Shown: in pieces, positions 35,362 to 44,019 of the stretch
Layout: every line of letters begins with the position of its first letter
Position numbering within the stretch: position 1 is the first letter of the stretch
Source of the DNA: a bacterium
GTDB lineage: Bacteria > Planctomycetota > UBA1135 > UBA2386
Reading direction: 5' to 3'
Assembly (NCBI GenBank): GCA_024743115.1
Contig: JANSXC010000001.1
Span: 367,628-431,627, forward strand
Length of the DNA: 64,000 nucleotides
The notes under the pieces: generated by a model
Databases searched by the model: none
What the model was told of the DNA's origin: nothing
Seen by the model: the letters and a program-made list of their open reading frames with translations, nothing else
Translations under genes and position numbers: made by a program

Positions 35362-37001
35362 GGCAGGATCTTGACCTTGTAGACGTCGATGCCCTGGAAC
35401 GCGCGATGCTCGAGCACGGTGACCTTCGCATGCGTGAGCAGGTCGGCGATCGTGTGATCGTTCGCGGCTGGCGGGTGCCAGCGGTTGCGCACCAGGTAGC
35501 AGATGCCGTCCGCGGGTGGTGCGACGGGCAGCCGATCGGGGCTGCTCGCACTGGCGTGAACCCGCAGCTTCGCCGCGGCGAGCAGGGCGCTGTTGTGGTT
35601 CGCGAACTCGTCTGCGAAGTCGCCCGCGGCCGTGCCGAGCCAGCTGCCGAAGCTTGCCGTGATGCGATCGCGGATCGCTGCGGGTGAGAGCTTCGGGCTC
35701 ATGGTTTTCTGGTGCTGGATGCGCGAGTCGTAGTACGGCAGCGGCCGCGGATTCGACATCGAGCAGTACACCGGCCGCGTCGTCGGATCCCGATCGATTG
35801 CATCGCCGAGCCAATGTGTCGCGGCTCGCCAGTCCGGCGTCGGGCGGTGGACCGTCCAGTGGGAGTCGCCGTGTCGGTAGATGCCGAACAGCGCTCCCGC
35901 GAGCACGAGGAGCAACAGCCCGCCCGCGACCGGTCGCGCGACGCGCGGCGTGAGCCGGATCCCGGCGCCCAACAGCAGGAGTACGTACGGCAGGCTCGGC
36001 AGACAGCTGCGCGCGGCGTACGTGTTGCCGAGTTCGGCCCATGCCATGAGCACGAGGCAGCCCGGGATCGTGAGCGCGAGCGCCGGCACCCAGGTGCCGA
36101 GCGGATACTGCTGCTGCCGGCTGAGCACGTGCACGAGGCCGAAGCCCATGAGCGCGATCGCGAGTCCGGCAGGCAGCCAGAGGCCGAGCACATCGTGTAG
36201 CGCGAAGGGTTCGAGCGCGTTGCCCGTGAGACTCCAGTGCACGAAGAATTCGTAGAGCGCCGCGGGCGTGAGCGGCTCGAGATCGACGTGCGCGACGTCG
36301 AACTCACCGACTCGTTGTTTGCCCCAGATCCACAGCGCGAGCAGCATGAGGCCGGCGCCGTGCCAGCAGAGCACGTTCAGCGCGGTACGCGTGAAACCGC
36401 GGGCGACGAGGGGCGCTGCGATCGCGAGCACGATCAGGAAGAAGCCGAGGTAGTAATCGAGCAGCAGCAGCGTGCCGAGGCTCACGACGTACAGCACCCA
36501 ACGCCAGCGACTGCACGTGCCCGCGGTAACGAGCAGCCGTTCGAACGAGTGGACCGCGAGCAATGCCATGAACGTCGAGGCCGCAGGCAGGCCGGCGTCG
36601 GTCGAGTACCAGACGTGCGGCGGTGAGATCGCGAGCAGCGCGACTGCCCAGATCGCCGCCTCGGGACCGACGAGTCGCCGGCCGACGCGGTAGAGCAGCG
36701 GGATCGTCAGGAGCCCGAGCAAGAGGCTCGGCAGGCGCAGCACCCACTCGGCATCGCCGAAGAGCTGGGTCCACAGATACATCACCGTGACCCAGAGCGG
36801 TGGGTGACTGTCGACGTAGATCGTCGCCAGCAGTTGCGCAAACGTGCCGATGCGCTGGTGCGACAGGCACGCTTCGTCGAACCACACGCTGTCGAACAGC
36901 AGAGGTACCCGCACGCCGGCCGCGACGATCACGAGCACGAGCAACGGGATGCCGTGGTTGGTGGGCGAGGGGGTGGTTTGGGCGCTGGCGGGGGGTTCCA
37001 T
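35358..37001 (-). CDS. GT39/ArnT-like membrane glycosyltransferase
   Basis: 547 residues with about ten to twelve membrane helices and a soluble C-terminal part from about residue 410. The first external loop carries FDSVWFDEACLSHQ, the acidic (D/E) motif of GT-C enzymes, and SHPPLWVTVMYLW follows in the next helix, the pattern of the PMT/ArnT/GT39 group. These enzymes take a sugar from a polyprenyl-phosphate carrier and attach it to lipid or protein outside the membrane. The coupled GT2 gene downstream would make the carrier-linked sugar, so the pair forms a plausible complete unit. The C-terminal ~130 residues contain YDSRIQHQKTM and a DGICYLVRNRWHP strand and are typical of the periplasmic cap. 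Confidence 0.85.
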   Translation of the reverse strand: MEPPASAQTTPSPTNHGIPLLVLVIVAAGVRVPLLFDSVWFDEACLSHQRIGTFAQLLATIYVDSHPPLWVTVMYLWTQLFGDAEWVLRLPSLLLGLLTIPLLYRVGRRLVGPEAAIWAVALLAISPPHVWYSTDAGLPAASTFMALLAVHSFERLLVTAGTCSRWRWVLYVVSLGTLLLLDYYLGFFLIVLAIAAPLVARGFTRTALNVLCWHGAGLMLLALWIWGKQRVGEFDVAHVDLEPLTPAALYEFFVHWSLTGNALEPFALHDVLGLWLPAGLAIALMGFGLVHVLSRQQQYPLGTWVPALALTIPGCLVLMAWAELGNTYAARSCLPSLPYVLLLLGAGIRLTPRVARPVAGGLLLLVLAGALFGIYRHGDSHWTVHRPTPDWRAATHWLGDAIDRDPTTRPVYCSMSNPRPLPYYDSRIQHQKTMSPKLSPAAIRDRITASFGSWLGTAAGDFADEFANHNSALLAAAKLRVHASASSPDRLPVAPPADGICYLVRNRWHPPAANDHTIADLLTHAKVTVLEHRAFQGIDVYKVKILP

Positions 37002-37066
37002 CCGGACGGGCAGTTCGGGCCGATGCGTTTCATCGGCAGGCGGGTCGGGTCGGCTGAGGGCTTCGG

Positions 37067-39034
37067 TCAGGGCCCTTGGAGTAGTCGGATCCAGCTCGGA
37101 AAACTACGGTCGAACCGAAACGTGACGAGTCGGCGGGCGCGGTGGGTGGCCGTGAATCGGGCGCTGGCGAGGTCGAATCGGCCGGCTTCGAGCAGGGCCG
37201 GGAACTCGGGTCTCAGGTCGATCGTGGTCGGGACGAGCAGGTCGAGGCCGGCCAGGCGATCGAACGCGGGGCCGGTCAACGCCGCGCGCGAGTCGGTCAG
37301 CGGTTGGCCGTTGGCGAAGAACCGCAGCATGTCGATCCGGCCCGTGCCGGGCGGGCCGAGGCCGTAGTTCTGGCAGATGCAGCAGATGTAGCCGTTGGCC
37401 GTGAACAGCGTCAGGCGATACGCCGTGGGGGCGACGCCCGGAGTCTCGAGGCCGAAGCTCGGCTCGTTGCGTTCGAAGATGCCGGGGTAGCGCGCGGTGG
37501 CGGCGAGGAGCCGCTCGGTCGACATGTCGATCACGCCGTCCTCGTCGCCGCGGATCGGCAGGTCGGGGAGTTGCTGTTCGCTCGCGGTCGGCGCGACTTC
37601 GATCAGTCCGCGTTCGGGCTCGAAGCGCCACGTCGAACCGCCGGGCAGCGCGCGCGGACCGCTGTCGGGGAACGGGCGGAAGCTGGGGCGCGGATCGAGC
37701 GGGCGCAGCGCGAAGACCTTGTTCAGTTTGTTCGTGAACGGCCGCTGCAGGATGCGGTCGATGCCGAAATGCAGCTGGACGGCCGTGCCGCTCGCGTTGG
37801 CCCGCGGCAGTCCGGCGACGAACATCGGAGAGGCCGCGCCGGCATCGTTCGCGGCGTGGATCGCGGCGTGGATCGCCGCGGATTCGCGGTCGGCATCGAG
37901 TTGTTGCTGGCGCACGGCGACGAACGGCAAGGCCCACGCGACGAGCACGACCGCCGTGCCGACCCAGCGGCCGGGGGCGGCGAGCAGCCCGGCGAGTGCC
38001 ACGGCGGGCAGGTAGAAGTAGCGCTGGTTGTGCACGTTGTCCGCGCCCGCGAGGAACGCCGCGAGCGGCGCGGTCAGGCAGCCGAACATCACGAGGCCCG
38101 CTACCGTTCGACCGGGGCGGCGTACCGCCAGCCACACGGCGGGCAGCAGCGCGACCCAGCCGAGCACGGGGAGCGCGCTCGCGATGGTGCCGTCGCCGAG
38201 TGCGTCGTTGCCGATCCATCGCAACGGGGTCAGCACGTTGGCGACGTAGGTCAGGTAGCCCTGGGCCATCGCAAGCGGGTCGTAGGCCGCGCCGAGGTAG
38301 CCGCCGAACTGACCGAGCGCGAACCAGCGCCAGCCGAAGTAGACCAGCAGCGTGAGCCAGACGGGCAGGCTCTCGCGGAGCGCGAAGCGCACCCGGCCGC
38401 CAAGCGAGTCGATCGCACTGCCCGCGCGATAGAACGCGAGCAGGCTCGCGGCCGGCGGCACGACGAACGCGAGCTCCTTGCTCATGAGCGCGAGCACGAA
38501 CGCGATCACCGCCGGCCAGCGGGCAGTTCCCCGGTCCGGCGCGAACAGCCGCCGTTCGCATTGCCGCAGGATCAGCAGCCCCGCGAGCAGGCACCAGACC
38601 ACCGTGTGGCTGTCGACGCGGCCGACGCCCCACGCGATCGACCCGACGTGGCCGGGCACGAATGCCCAGAGCAGTCCCGCACCGAACGCGCGGGTCGGGC
38701 CGAGGAAGCGCCGCCAGATCAAGGCGACGAGTAGCGCGCTGATGCCGTGCGCGAACACGTTCGAGCAGTGGCTCACGAACGGATCGCCGCCGCCGAACAA
38801 CTGGTCGACCCAGAAGCTCAGCGTGATCAGCGGGCGGTAGAACAGCCAGATGTCGGTCGCGCCGTACTGAGGGCCGACGAAGTCGTGCGCGACGTTGCCG
38901 ATCTCGCTGGCGTAGTGCACCGCGAGGAAGTCGTCGCTCTGCCAGTAGGGCGACAGTGGCCACCACATCGCGATCGCGAGGAGCGGCAGCAGGGCGAACC
39001 AGCGTGGCGCCGGCCCGACTGCAGTTCGGGTCAC
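37067..39034 (-). CDS. Polytopic membrane protein, GT-C-like
   Basis: 655 residues. It has ten or more membrane helices in the first ~400 residues and a large soluble C-terminal domain. The first loop reads YWQSDDFLAVHYASEIG, with an acidic pair after the first helix as in GT-C transferases. Further on are GHVGSIAWGVGRVDSH and HNQRYFYLPAVALAG, common in uncharacterised membrane transferases with TPR or cap domains. The outer domain carries a Cys cluster (CCIC) at about residue 565. I start at GTG 39034, whose GTGA overlaps the stop of the FabZ-like gene by four bases; no ATG fits. The gene ends 65 bases before the ArnT-like gene on the same strand. Confidence 0.8.
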   Translation of the reverse strand: MTRTAVGPAPRWFALLPLLAIAMWWPLSPYWQSDDFLAVHYASEIGNVAHDFVGPQYGATDIWLFYRPLITLSFWVDQLFGGGDPFVSHCSNVFAHGISALLVALIWRRFLGPTRAFGAGLLWAFVPGHVGSIAWGVGRVDSHTVVWCLLAGLLILRQCERRLFAPDRGTARWPAVIAFVLALMSKELAFVVPPAASLLAFYRAGSAIDSLGGRVRFALRESLPVWLTLLVYFGWRWFALGQFGGYLGAAYDPLAMAQGYLTYVANVLTPLRWIGNDALGDGTIASALPVLGWVALLPAVWLAVRRPGRTVAGLVMFGCLTAPLAAFLAGADNVHNQRYFYLPAVALAGLLAAPGRWVGTAVVLVAWALPFVAVRQQQLDADRESAAIHAAIHAANDAGAASPMFVAGLPRANASGTAVQLHFGIDRILQRPFTNKLNKVFALRPLDPRPSFRPFPDSGPRALPGGSTWRFEPERGLIEVAPTASEQQLPDLPIRGDEDGVIDMSTERLLAATARYPGIFERNEPSFGLETPGVAPTAYRLTLFTANGYICCICQNYGLGPPGTGRIDMLRFFANGQPLTDSRAALTGPAFDRLAGLDLLVPTTIDLRPEFPALLEAGRFDLASARFTATHRARRLVTFRFDRSFPSWIRLLQGP

Positions 39035-39510
39035 AGCATGACGCCGAGCAGCTCGGTCTCCATCTTCATCTCGCCGTTGCAGAACACCTGCGCGGGCATG
39101 CGGGCAAGTCGTCTGCCGGAGAGCCGGACGTTGCCGCTGACGAAGTAGACCCGGGCGGGCGGCTCGACGATGCCGCGCATCCGCACGTTGTTGAGACCGG
39201 CCAGACCGATGAACTCGTCCTCGGCCCACTGGTTGGACTTCTTGATCAGGAACGACGCGACCTGGGCGGCGCCTTCGATCATGAGCACGCCGGGCATGAT
39301 GGGGCGGCCCGGAATGTGGCCCTTGGCCCACCACGGATCGTCGTCCCAGTCCTTGTAGCCGACGGCCACGCCGTTCTCGGCGTCGTAGTAGCAGATGCCG
39401 TCCAGCAGCACGAACTCGTCGCGGTGCGGCAGTATGCGGCGGATATCCTCGACCGGGACGACGTCCTGGCTGAGATCGAGGCTTTCGAGGTCGACGATCG
39501 GCTGGCCCAT
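39031..39510 (-). CDS. FabZ/FabA-like hotdog-fold 3-hydroxyacyl-ACP dehydratase
   Basis: 159 residues, the size of FabZ. ILPHRDEFVLLDGI matches the PHR-P-FLLVD segment, and WAKGHIPGRPIMPGVLMIEG matches the active site (GHFPG-P-MPGVL-(I/L)-E) with its catalytic His and Glu, followed by AAQ. The middle and end follow the hotdog fold (LNNVRMRGIVEPPARVYF). FabZ proteins dehydrate 3-hydroxyacyl-ACP in fatty acid and lipid A supply. Here the gene leads an operon of membrane glycosyltransferase-type proteins and is coupled by GTGA to the first of them, so a specialised role in making or binding a lipid acceptor is likely (inference). Confidence 0.85.
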   Translation of the reverse strand: MGQPIVDLESLDLSQDVVPVEDIRRILPHRDEFVLLDGICYYDAENGVAVGYKDWDDDPWWAKGHIPGRPIMPGVLMIEGAAQVASFLIKKSNQWAEDEFIGLAGLNNVRMRGIVEPPARVYFVSGNVRLSGRRLARMPAQVFCNGEMKMETELLGVML

Positions 39511-39596
39511 GGCGAGCCGGCACTGTAGCGCCGGGCTGCCTGCGGCTCCACAGACGTATCTGGCGGCCGTGCTTTCGCCGCGTGGGAGCGGCGCCG

Positions 39597-39667
39597 CCAG
39601 CCCAGCCCAGCTCAGCCCAGCCCAGCCCAGCTGAGTCAGCCGAGCTGAGTCAGCCCAGCCGGGTCAG
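39597..39667. repeat. Degenerate 5-base tandem repeat (CCCAG)
   Basis: About 14 units of CCCAG and its variants (CTCAG, CTGAG, GTCAG) run head to tail between the start side of the FabZ-like operon and the stop codon of the minus-strand gene at 39664, reaching into its last codons. Such a tract can slip during replication. It has no coding frame of note. Confidence 0.75.
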
Positions 39668-40791
39668 CGCAGCCTGGTCAGACGCGCGTTGACGAGATCG
39701 GGATGCACGCCGTCCGTGATCGTGATCTGGCGCGTCCACGGCTGATGGTTCGGCTTCGTGACCGTGATCATCCACTTGCCCGGGGTCAGGTGCGGGAACG
39801 TCAGCTTGCCGCTGAGGTCCGTGACCTGGTCGAGGACCGTGAGCTTGACGCGGTCCGTGGCCTGGAGCTTGACGGTCGCGCCCTCGACTGCGTAGCCACC
39901 ACGATCGGTGATCATGAGGTCGAGCGGCATGCCGCGCTGGATCTCGTAGGTGTAGCCCTGACCCTGGATCCGGTTGCCGTACATCCGCGCGTTGTCCTGC
40001 ACGGTGACGACGACTGGTTCGGCGAGCGCGAGGCCTTCTTCGCCGGCGTAGAGCCGGTAGTCTCCGGCGAGCACGCCCTCGAAGACCACGGCGCCGTTGC
40101 CGTCCGTCTTGCCGGTGTAGTCTCGGCGGTTGGGCGGTTCGCCGACCGGGATCATGCGCACGTCGACCAGCGGGTAGGGGTTGCGGTCCTGGTCCCGCAC
40201 GAGCAGGGAGAACGGGCGGCCCGGCGTGATGCGCAGCGAGATGTCGTGCAGCGGCGTCTCCTCGGTGACCATGACCGTGCGGCGACTGCCGTTGAGGCCG
40301 GGGGAGTAGACGCTGACGATGTACGGATGATCCGAGAACTCGATGTCACGAACCTCGAACGTCGGCGTGCCGACGCCGCGCTTCACGGGCACCATGTACT
40401 GCTTGGGGCGCTGGAACTTGCCCGACTGATCGATGGCGTTCCGCATCTCGGTCACCATCACCGTGATCGTTTCGATCTTGTCGAGAACGGCGATTGCGAG
40501 GCCGATGTCGCCGCGAATCACGCCCTTGTCCCAGTCCTTCGTCAGCTCTCGGCGCGCTGCCTCAGCCGCAGCAGCGGGGTCGTGGATCGTCTCTCCCGTC
40601 GCGACCGTGGGCGCGATTCCGTCGTCCGTCGACAGGGCCGGGTTGCCGTCTTGCACCGCGGTCGCGGCCGGCTCGTTGCCGGGGGGCGTCAACGCCTCGG
40701 TGGCATGGGAATCACCGCCGATCAACACGAGGCCGACGCCGGCTGCGAACGCGGCGACGGCGGCCAGAATGAGGAGGTCTCGGGTTTGCAT
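39664..40791 (-). CDS. Membrane-anchored protein with carboxypeptidase-regulatory-like domains
   Basis: 375 residues. One N-terminal hydrophobic segment (about 6-26: LLILAAVAAFAAGVGLVLIG) acts as anchor or signal. An Ala/Pro/Thr-rich stretch is next, then from about residue 110 three or four beta-sandwich units of the carboxypeptidase-regulatory/CnaB-like kind, with typical phrases: 'PLVDVRMIPVGEPPNRRDYT' then 'TDGNGAVVFEGVLAGDYRLY' and, near the end, 'GYAVEGATVKLQATD' then 'LTFPHLTPGKWMITVTKP'. Such domains are structural or binding modules of secreted proteins. No enzyme domain is seen. Its stop lies in the CCCAG repeat tract. A 290-base divergent gap with no recognisable motif separates it from the next operon. 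Confidence 0.75.
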   Translation of the reverse strand: MQTRDLLILAAVAAFAAGVGLVLIGGDSHATEALTPPGNEPAATAVQDGNPALSTDDGIAPTVATGETIHDPAAAAEAARRELTKDWDKGVIRGDIGLAIAVLDKIETITVMVTEMRNAIDQSGKFQRPKQYMVPVKRGVGTPTFEVRDIEFSDHPYIVSVYSPGLNGSRRTVMVTEETPLHDISLRITPGRPFSLLVRDQDRNPYPLVDVRMIPVGEPPNRRDYTGKTDGNGAVVFEGVLAGDYRLYAGEEGLALAEPVVVTVQDNARMYGNRIQGQGYTYEIQRGMPLDLMITDRGGYAVEGATVKLQATDRVKLTVLDQVTDLSGKLTFPHLTPGKWMITVTKPNHQPWTRQITITDGVHPDLVNARLTRLR

Positions 40792-41081
40792 CGGGGGGAT
40801 GGCAGCTCGTGCTGCCTACCGAATAGTAACCTGAAACCGCGAGGCAACAGCCCCGGGCGCCACGTCACGGCTCATTCTGGGGCAGGTTCGCAAACCGGGG
40901 GTTGTCCCCGATGGCATGGGTAGGCGGGTGAAGCGGTCGGTGCGCCGCCGCGACTTTCGCGAGTACCGCCGCCGGCCGGCCGATTGTCGGATTCATGGAC
41001 AGTGCGCGTTCGACCCCGGTTCTGACGGCTGCGAAACGGACCGTCCGCTGCCGAGGGTTCGCGACGGGCTGCGAGAGCGGC

Positions 41082-42695
41082 ATGATGGGCGATGCGATGG
41101 TCACTTCGACAGCGGGTCCGAGGCGGGTGCTCTGGCTGCTGGTCGGACTCATGATCGGCTTGCCGATCGCGGCTCAGGCGCCGCTGGGCCTCGATCGCGC
41201 GTTGCCGCCCGATTGTGTCGCGGTCGCGACGGTTGTCGCGCCGGGGCGGTTGGTTGCCGATCTCGGGGCCGCCATCGGTCCCGTGCCGGACGGTTTGCCA
41301 CCGGCGGTGCAGGGCATGGTGTCCGCGGGGATGCTCTTCGTGCGTACGCGACTCGGCGGCTCGATCGAACGCTTCGTGAATCGGGTTGCGGGGAACGGTC
41401 TCGCGTTCGGTGTGCAACTGCGGCGTGGCCGACCCGTGCCGCTGCTGGTGCTCGCGGCCCGCGAACCGGTGGACGCCGTCGAGTTCTTCGAACGCATCGG
41501 CGCCGCGGTCCATCACGAGCCCGACACCGATATCGTGCTCGTCAGTTCGCCCCACGGCGGTTTGGACACGCTGAGGGCCGGCTGGCGCGCGTCACGGTCA
41601 GCCGAACCCCAGAGCCGGCCCGCGGCCGCGCCGGATGCGGCGGTGCACGGTCGGGTTGACCTCTCGGCTCTGCGTGACGTCGTCGACTGGCCGTCCGTGA
41701 CCGGGCTCGATGCGGCGGGCAAGGTCCTGTTCGCACCGCTGCTCGCGGTGTTGCCCGCAAGTGCGCACCTCGACGTCGAACTCGATGTCTCGGACGTTCT
41801 GCAACTCACTCTGCGGTGCGATGGCAGCGGGTTGCAGACGCGCTGGCGCGGGCTGATGGCCGAGGGCGGCGGCGACCGTTCGCGACCACCGTTGCCGGCC
41901 GACGGCCTGCTGCAGTTGACGCTCGATCGCAGTCTGACGGCATTGCTGCGGCAGCCCGAACGCTTCCTGTCCGAATCCGAAACGTTGGACGTGCAGAGCT
42001 TCTTGTCCATCGCCGACGCGATCGACGGTGCGGCGACCTCGTTCGTCGAGGATCTCATGGGCGGGCTCGAGGAGCCGATCGTGCTGACCGTGTTCGATGC
42101 GCCCGACGGCGACGACACGGCGCGGTCGCCGCTCGCGTTGCCGGGCTTCGCGTTGAGCGCGGGGATCGCGGATGTGCGCGTGGAACCGGTGATGCGACGA
42201 GCCGCGCAGGTCCTGACGCTGATCATCAATGGCGAACGCGCACAGAATCGCCAGCGACCGTTCATGGTGCGCCGCGCCTGGAGCGAACACGGTAAGGGGC
42301 TCTGCGCCGAGCCGCCGATGTGGCGCGGTCCGGGACGACCGCCCGTCGAAGATGGTTTGTCGCCGACGTTGTTGTTCGGTCAGGGTCACGTCGTGCTGGC
42401 ATCGACGCACGCGGCCGCGGACCGCCTGCTCGCGGCCCTGCGCGAATCGGGTCCGCGGGTGACTCGCGGAGATCGCCTCGAGCTCCGCGGCCCGGCGATC
42501 GCTGCAGCGCTCGAGCGCGCGCGGCGGCCGCTCGAACTCGCCCGCATGCTCGACGAAGGCGAGACCGAAACCGCCGCGAAGCGGTTCTGGGACGCCGCGA
42601 TCGTGCTCGTGCGAGCCATTGGTCGGCTCGAAGTCACCGCGGACTACGCTGCGGACGGGACGACGCTCGGCCTGACCCTGGAGCGTGCCCGATGA
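41082..42695 (+). CDS. Exported protein, unknown function (first gene of DUF1800/DUF1501 operon)
   Basis: About 537 residues with a signal peptide (VLWLLVGLMIGLPIAAQAP) and an alternation of beta strands and amphipathic helices like a DUF3352-type protein, i.e. 'LDRALPPDCVAVATV' near the start and repeated 'DRLLAAL' and 'LLFGQGHVVLAST' segments. I do not claim that family firmly. ATG 41082 is taken as start. ATG 41085 and ATG 41097 are in frame and differ little. The stop overlaps the DUF1800 start by four bases (ATGA), so the three genes are one operon. Function is not known; being coupled to DUF1800/DUF1501 suggests shared secretion or surface handling. Confidence 0.72.
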   Translation: MMGDAMVTSTAGPRRVLWLLVGLMIGLPIAAQAPLGLDRALPPDCVAVATVVAPGRLVADLGAAIGPVPDGLPPAVQGMVSAGMLFVRTRLGGSIERFVNRVAGNGLAFGVQLRRGRPVPLLVLAAREPVDAVEFFERIGAAVHHEPDTDIVLVSSPHGGLDTLRAGWRASRSAEPQSRPAAAPDAAVHGRVDLSALRDVVDWPSVTGLDAAGKVLFAPLLAVLPASAHLDVELDVSDVLQLTLRCDGSGLQTRWRGLMAEGGGDRSRPPLPADGLLQLTLDRSLTALLRQPERFLSESETLDVQSFLSIADAIDGAATSFVEDLMGGLEEPIVLTVFDAPDGDDTARSPLALPGFALSAGIADVRVEPVMRRAAQVLTLIINGERAQNRQRPFMVRRAWSEHGKGLCAEPPMWRGPGRPPVEDGLSPTLLFGQGHVVLASTHAAADRLLAALRESGPRVTRGDRLELRGPAIAAALERARRPLELARMLDEGETETAAKRFWDAAIVLVRAIGRLEVTADYAADGTTLGLTLERAR

Positions 42696-44008
42696 CGAAT
42701 CCACTGGCGCCCTGGCGGCCGACTGCCGGCGATCCGTTCGATCTCCGCAAGGTCGGTCATCTGCTGCGGCGGGCCGGGTTCGCGGCGCCGCTCGGCGTTC
42801 GGAAGCGCCTGGTCCGCGGCGGCCTCGATGCGGCACTGGCGTTCGTCGCGCCAAGGACCGCGGCGGTCGCGCCGGCCGACGAGCGGCTCGAGGACGTCGT
42901 CGCGTTCGGCAAGATCGAGCGACTGCGCGCATTTCGCGCCTGGCTGCTGCTGGAATCCGCGCATCCCTTGCGGGAACGGCTGTCCTACTTCTGGCACGGT
43001 CACTTCGCGACGAGCAATCAGAAGGTGCAGGACCCGCGCGCGATGGCGCATCAGCTCGCGACGTTCGATCGCCTCGGCGTGGGGCGGTTCGACGAACTCG
43101 TGCGTGCGATCTGTCGCGACCCGGCGATGCTGCGCTGGCTCGACAACGACGTCAACACGAAGAGGCAGCCGAACGAGAACTTCGCGCGCGAGTTGTTCGA
43201 GCTCTTCACGCTCGGGCGCGGGCACTACACCGAGGTCGACATCCGGGAGGCCGCGCGCGCGTTCTCGGGCTGGCACGTGCGCGATGGCCGCTTCCGCTTG
43301 CTCGGCCATCTGCACGATGGCGGGAGCAAGACCGTGTTCGGCACTACGGGGAAGCTCGGCGGTGACGACATCGTGCGACTCTGCGTCGAACGGGCAGAGT
43401 CGGCGCGGTTCCTGGCGCGGAAGTGGCTGCGCTTCTTCGTCCACCCTGATCCCGAACCTGGGGAAGTCGAGGCGCTCGCCACGGTCTATCGGCGCGAGGG
43501 TCGCGACGTCGGCGCCACGTTGCTGACGCTGTTTCGAAGCCGGCTGTTCTTCTCGGCGCCGGCCTATCGCAGCAAGATCAAGAGTCCCGCGGAGTTCGTC
43601 ATCGGCACCGTGCGGCTGCTCGGCGGCCGCGGCAAGCCGGCGCATCTCGCGCGCGTGATGGGTTCGCTCGGCGAAGTGCTGTGCGAGCCGCCGTCTGTCG
43701 AGGGTTGGCACGGTGAGCGGGCGTGGTTGTCGCCCGCGTCGTGGCTCTTGCGCAGCAACTTCGTCGCCGACCTGCTCGCCGGGCGACGCGGCGGGCTGTC
43801 GGTCGATCCGCGCAAACTGTTCGGTCGACTCGAGCGACCCGAGCATCGGGTGCGCGCGGCGACCAACATGTTGCTCGACGGTGAGATCGACGCCGCGGCT
43901 CGAGGCCGCCTCGTCGAGCTCGCGAGCGCTCAGTCGGGGAGCGATCACCGCGCCGCGTGCGAATTGCTGCACGCGGTCGCCTGTCTGCCGGAGTTCCAAC
44001 TGTGCTGA
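42692..44008 (+). CDS. DUF1800 family protein
   Basis: 438 residues, the normal size for DUF1800. Family features: HLLRRAGFAAP near the N-terminus; LSYFWHGHFATSNQKV; the central NDVNTKRQPNENFARELFELFTLGRG; ARAFSGWHV; then FLARKWLRFFVHP; and the C-terminal PPSVEGWHGERAWLSP. No signal peptide is visible, as usual for some members. DUF1800 genes are found next to DUF1501 genes in many planctomycetes and other bacteria; the function of the pair is not established. ATG 42692 overlaps the upstream stop; the DUF1501 gene starts 11 bases after this stop. Confidence 0.93.
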   Translation: MTNPLAPWRPTAGDPFDLRKVGHLLRRAGFAAPLGVRKRLVRGGLDAALAFVAPRTAAVAPADERLEDVVAFGKIERLRAFRAWLLLESAHPLRERLSYFWHGHFATSNQKVQDPRAMAHQLATFDRLGVGRFDELVRAICRDPAMLRWLDNDVNTKRQPNENFARELFELFTLGRGHYTEVDIREAARAFSGWHVRDGRFRLLGHLHDGGSKTVFGTTGKLGGDDIVRLCVERAESARFLARKWLRFFVHPDPEPGEVEALATVYRREGRDVGATLLTLFRSRLFFSAPAYRSKIKSPAEFVIGTVRLLGGRGKPAHLARVMGSLGEVLCEPPSVEGWHGERAWLSPASWLLRSNFVADLLAGRRGGLSVDPRKLFGRLERPEHRVRAATNMLLDGEIDAAARGRLVELASAQSGSDHRAACELLHAVACLPEFQLC

Positions 44009-44012
44009 GGGG
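44007..44012 (+). promoter_or_regulatory. Ribosome-binding site deciding the DUF1501 start
   Basis: GAGGGG spaced 7 bases before ATG 44020. The other ATG at 44014 lies only one base after the site, so 44020 is the real start. Confidence 0.6.
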
Positions 44013-44019
44013 CATGAGC

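Noticed and set aside
41598..43999. Minus-strand frames of 444 and 451 residues
   Set aside because: They mirror the DUF1800 operon. They have no start signal or motif.
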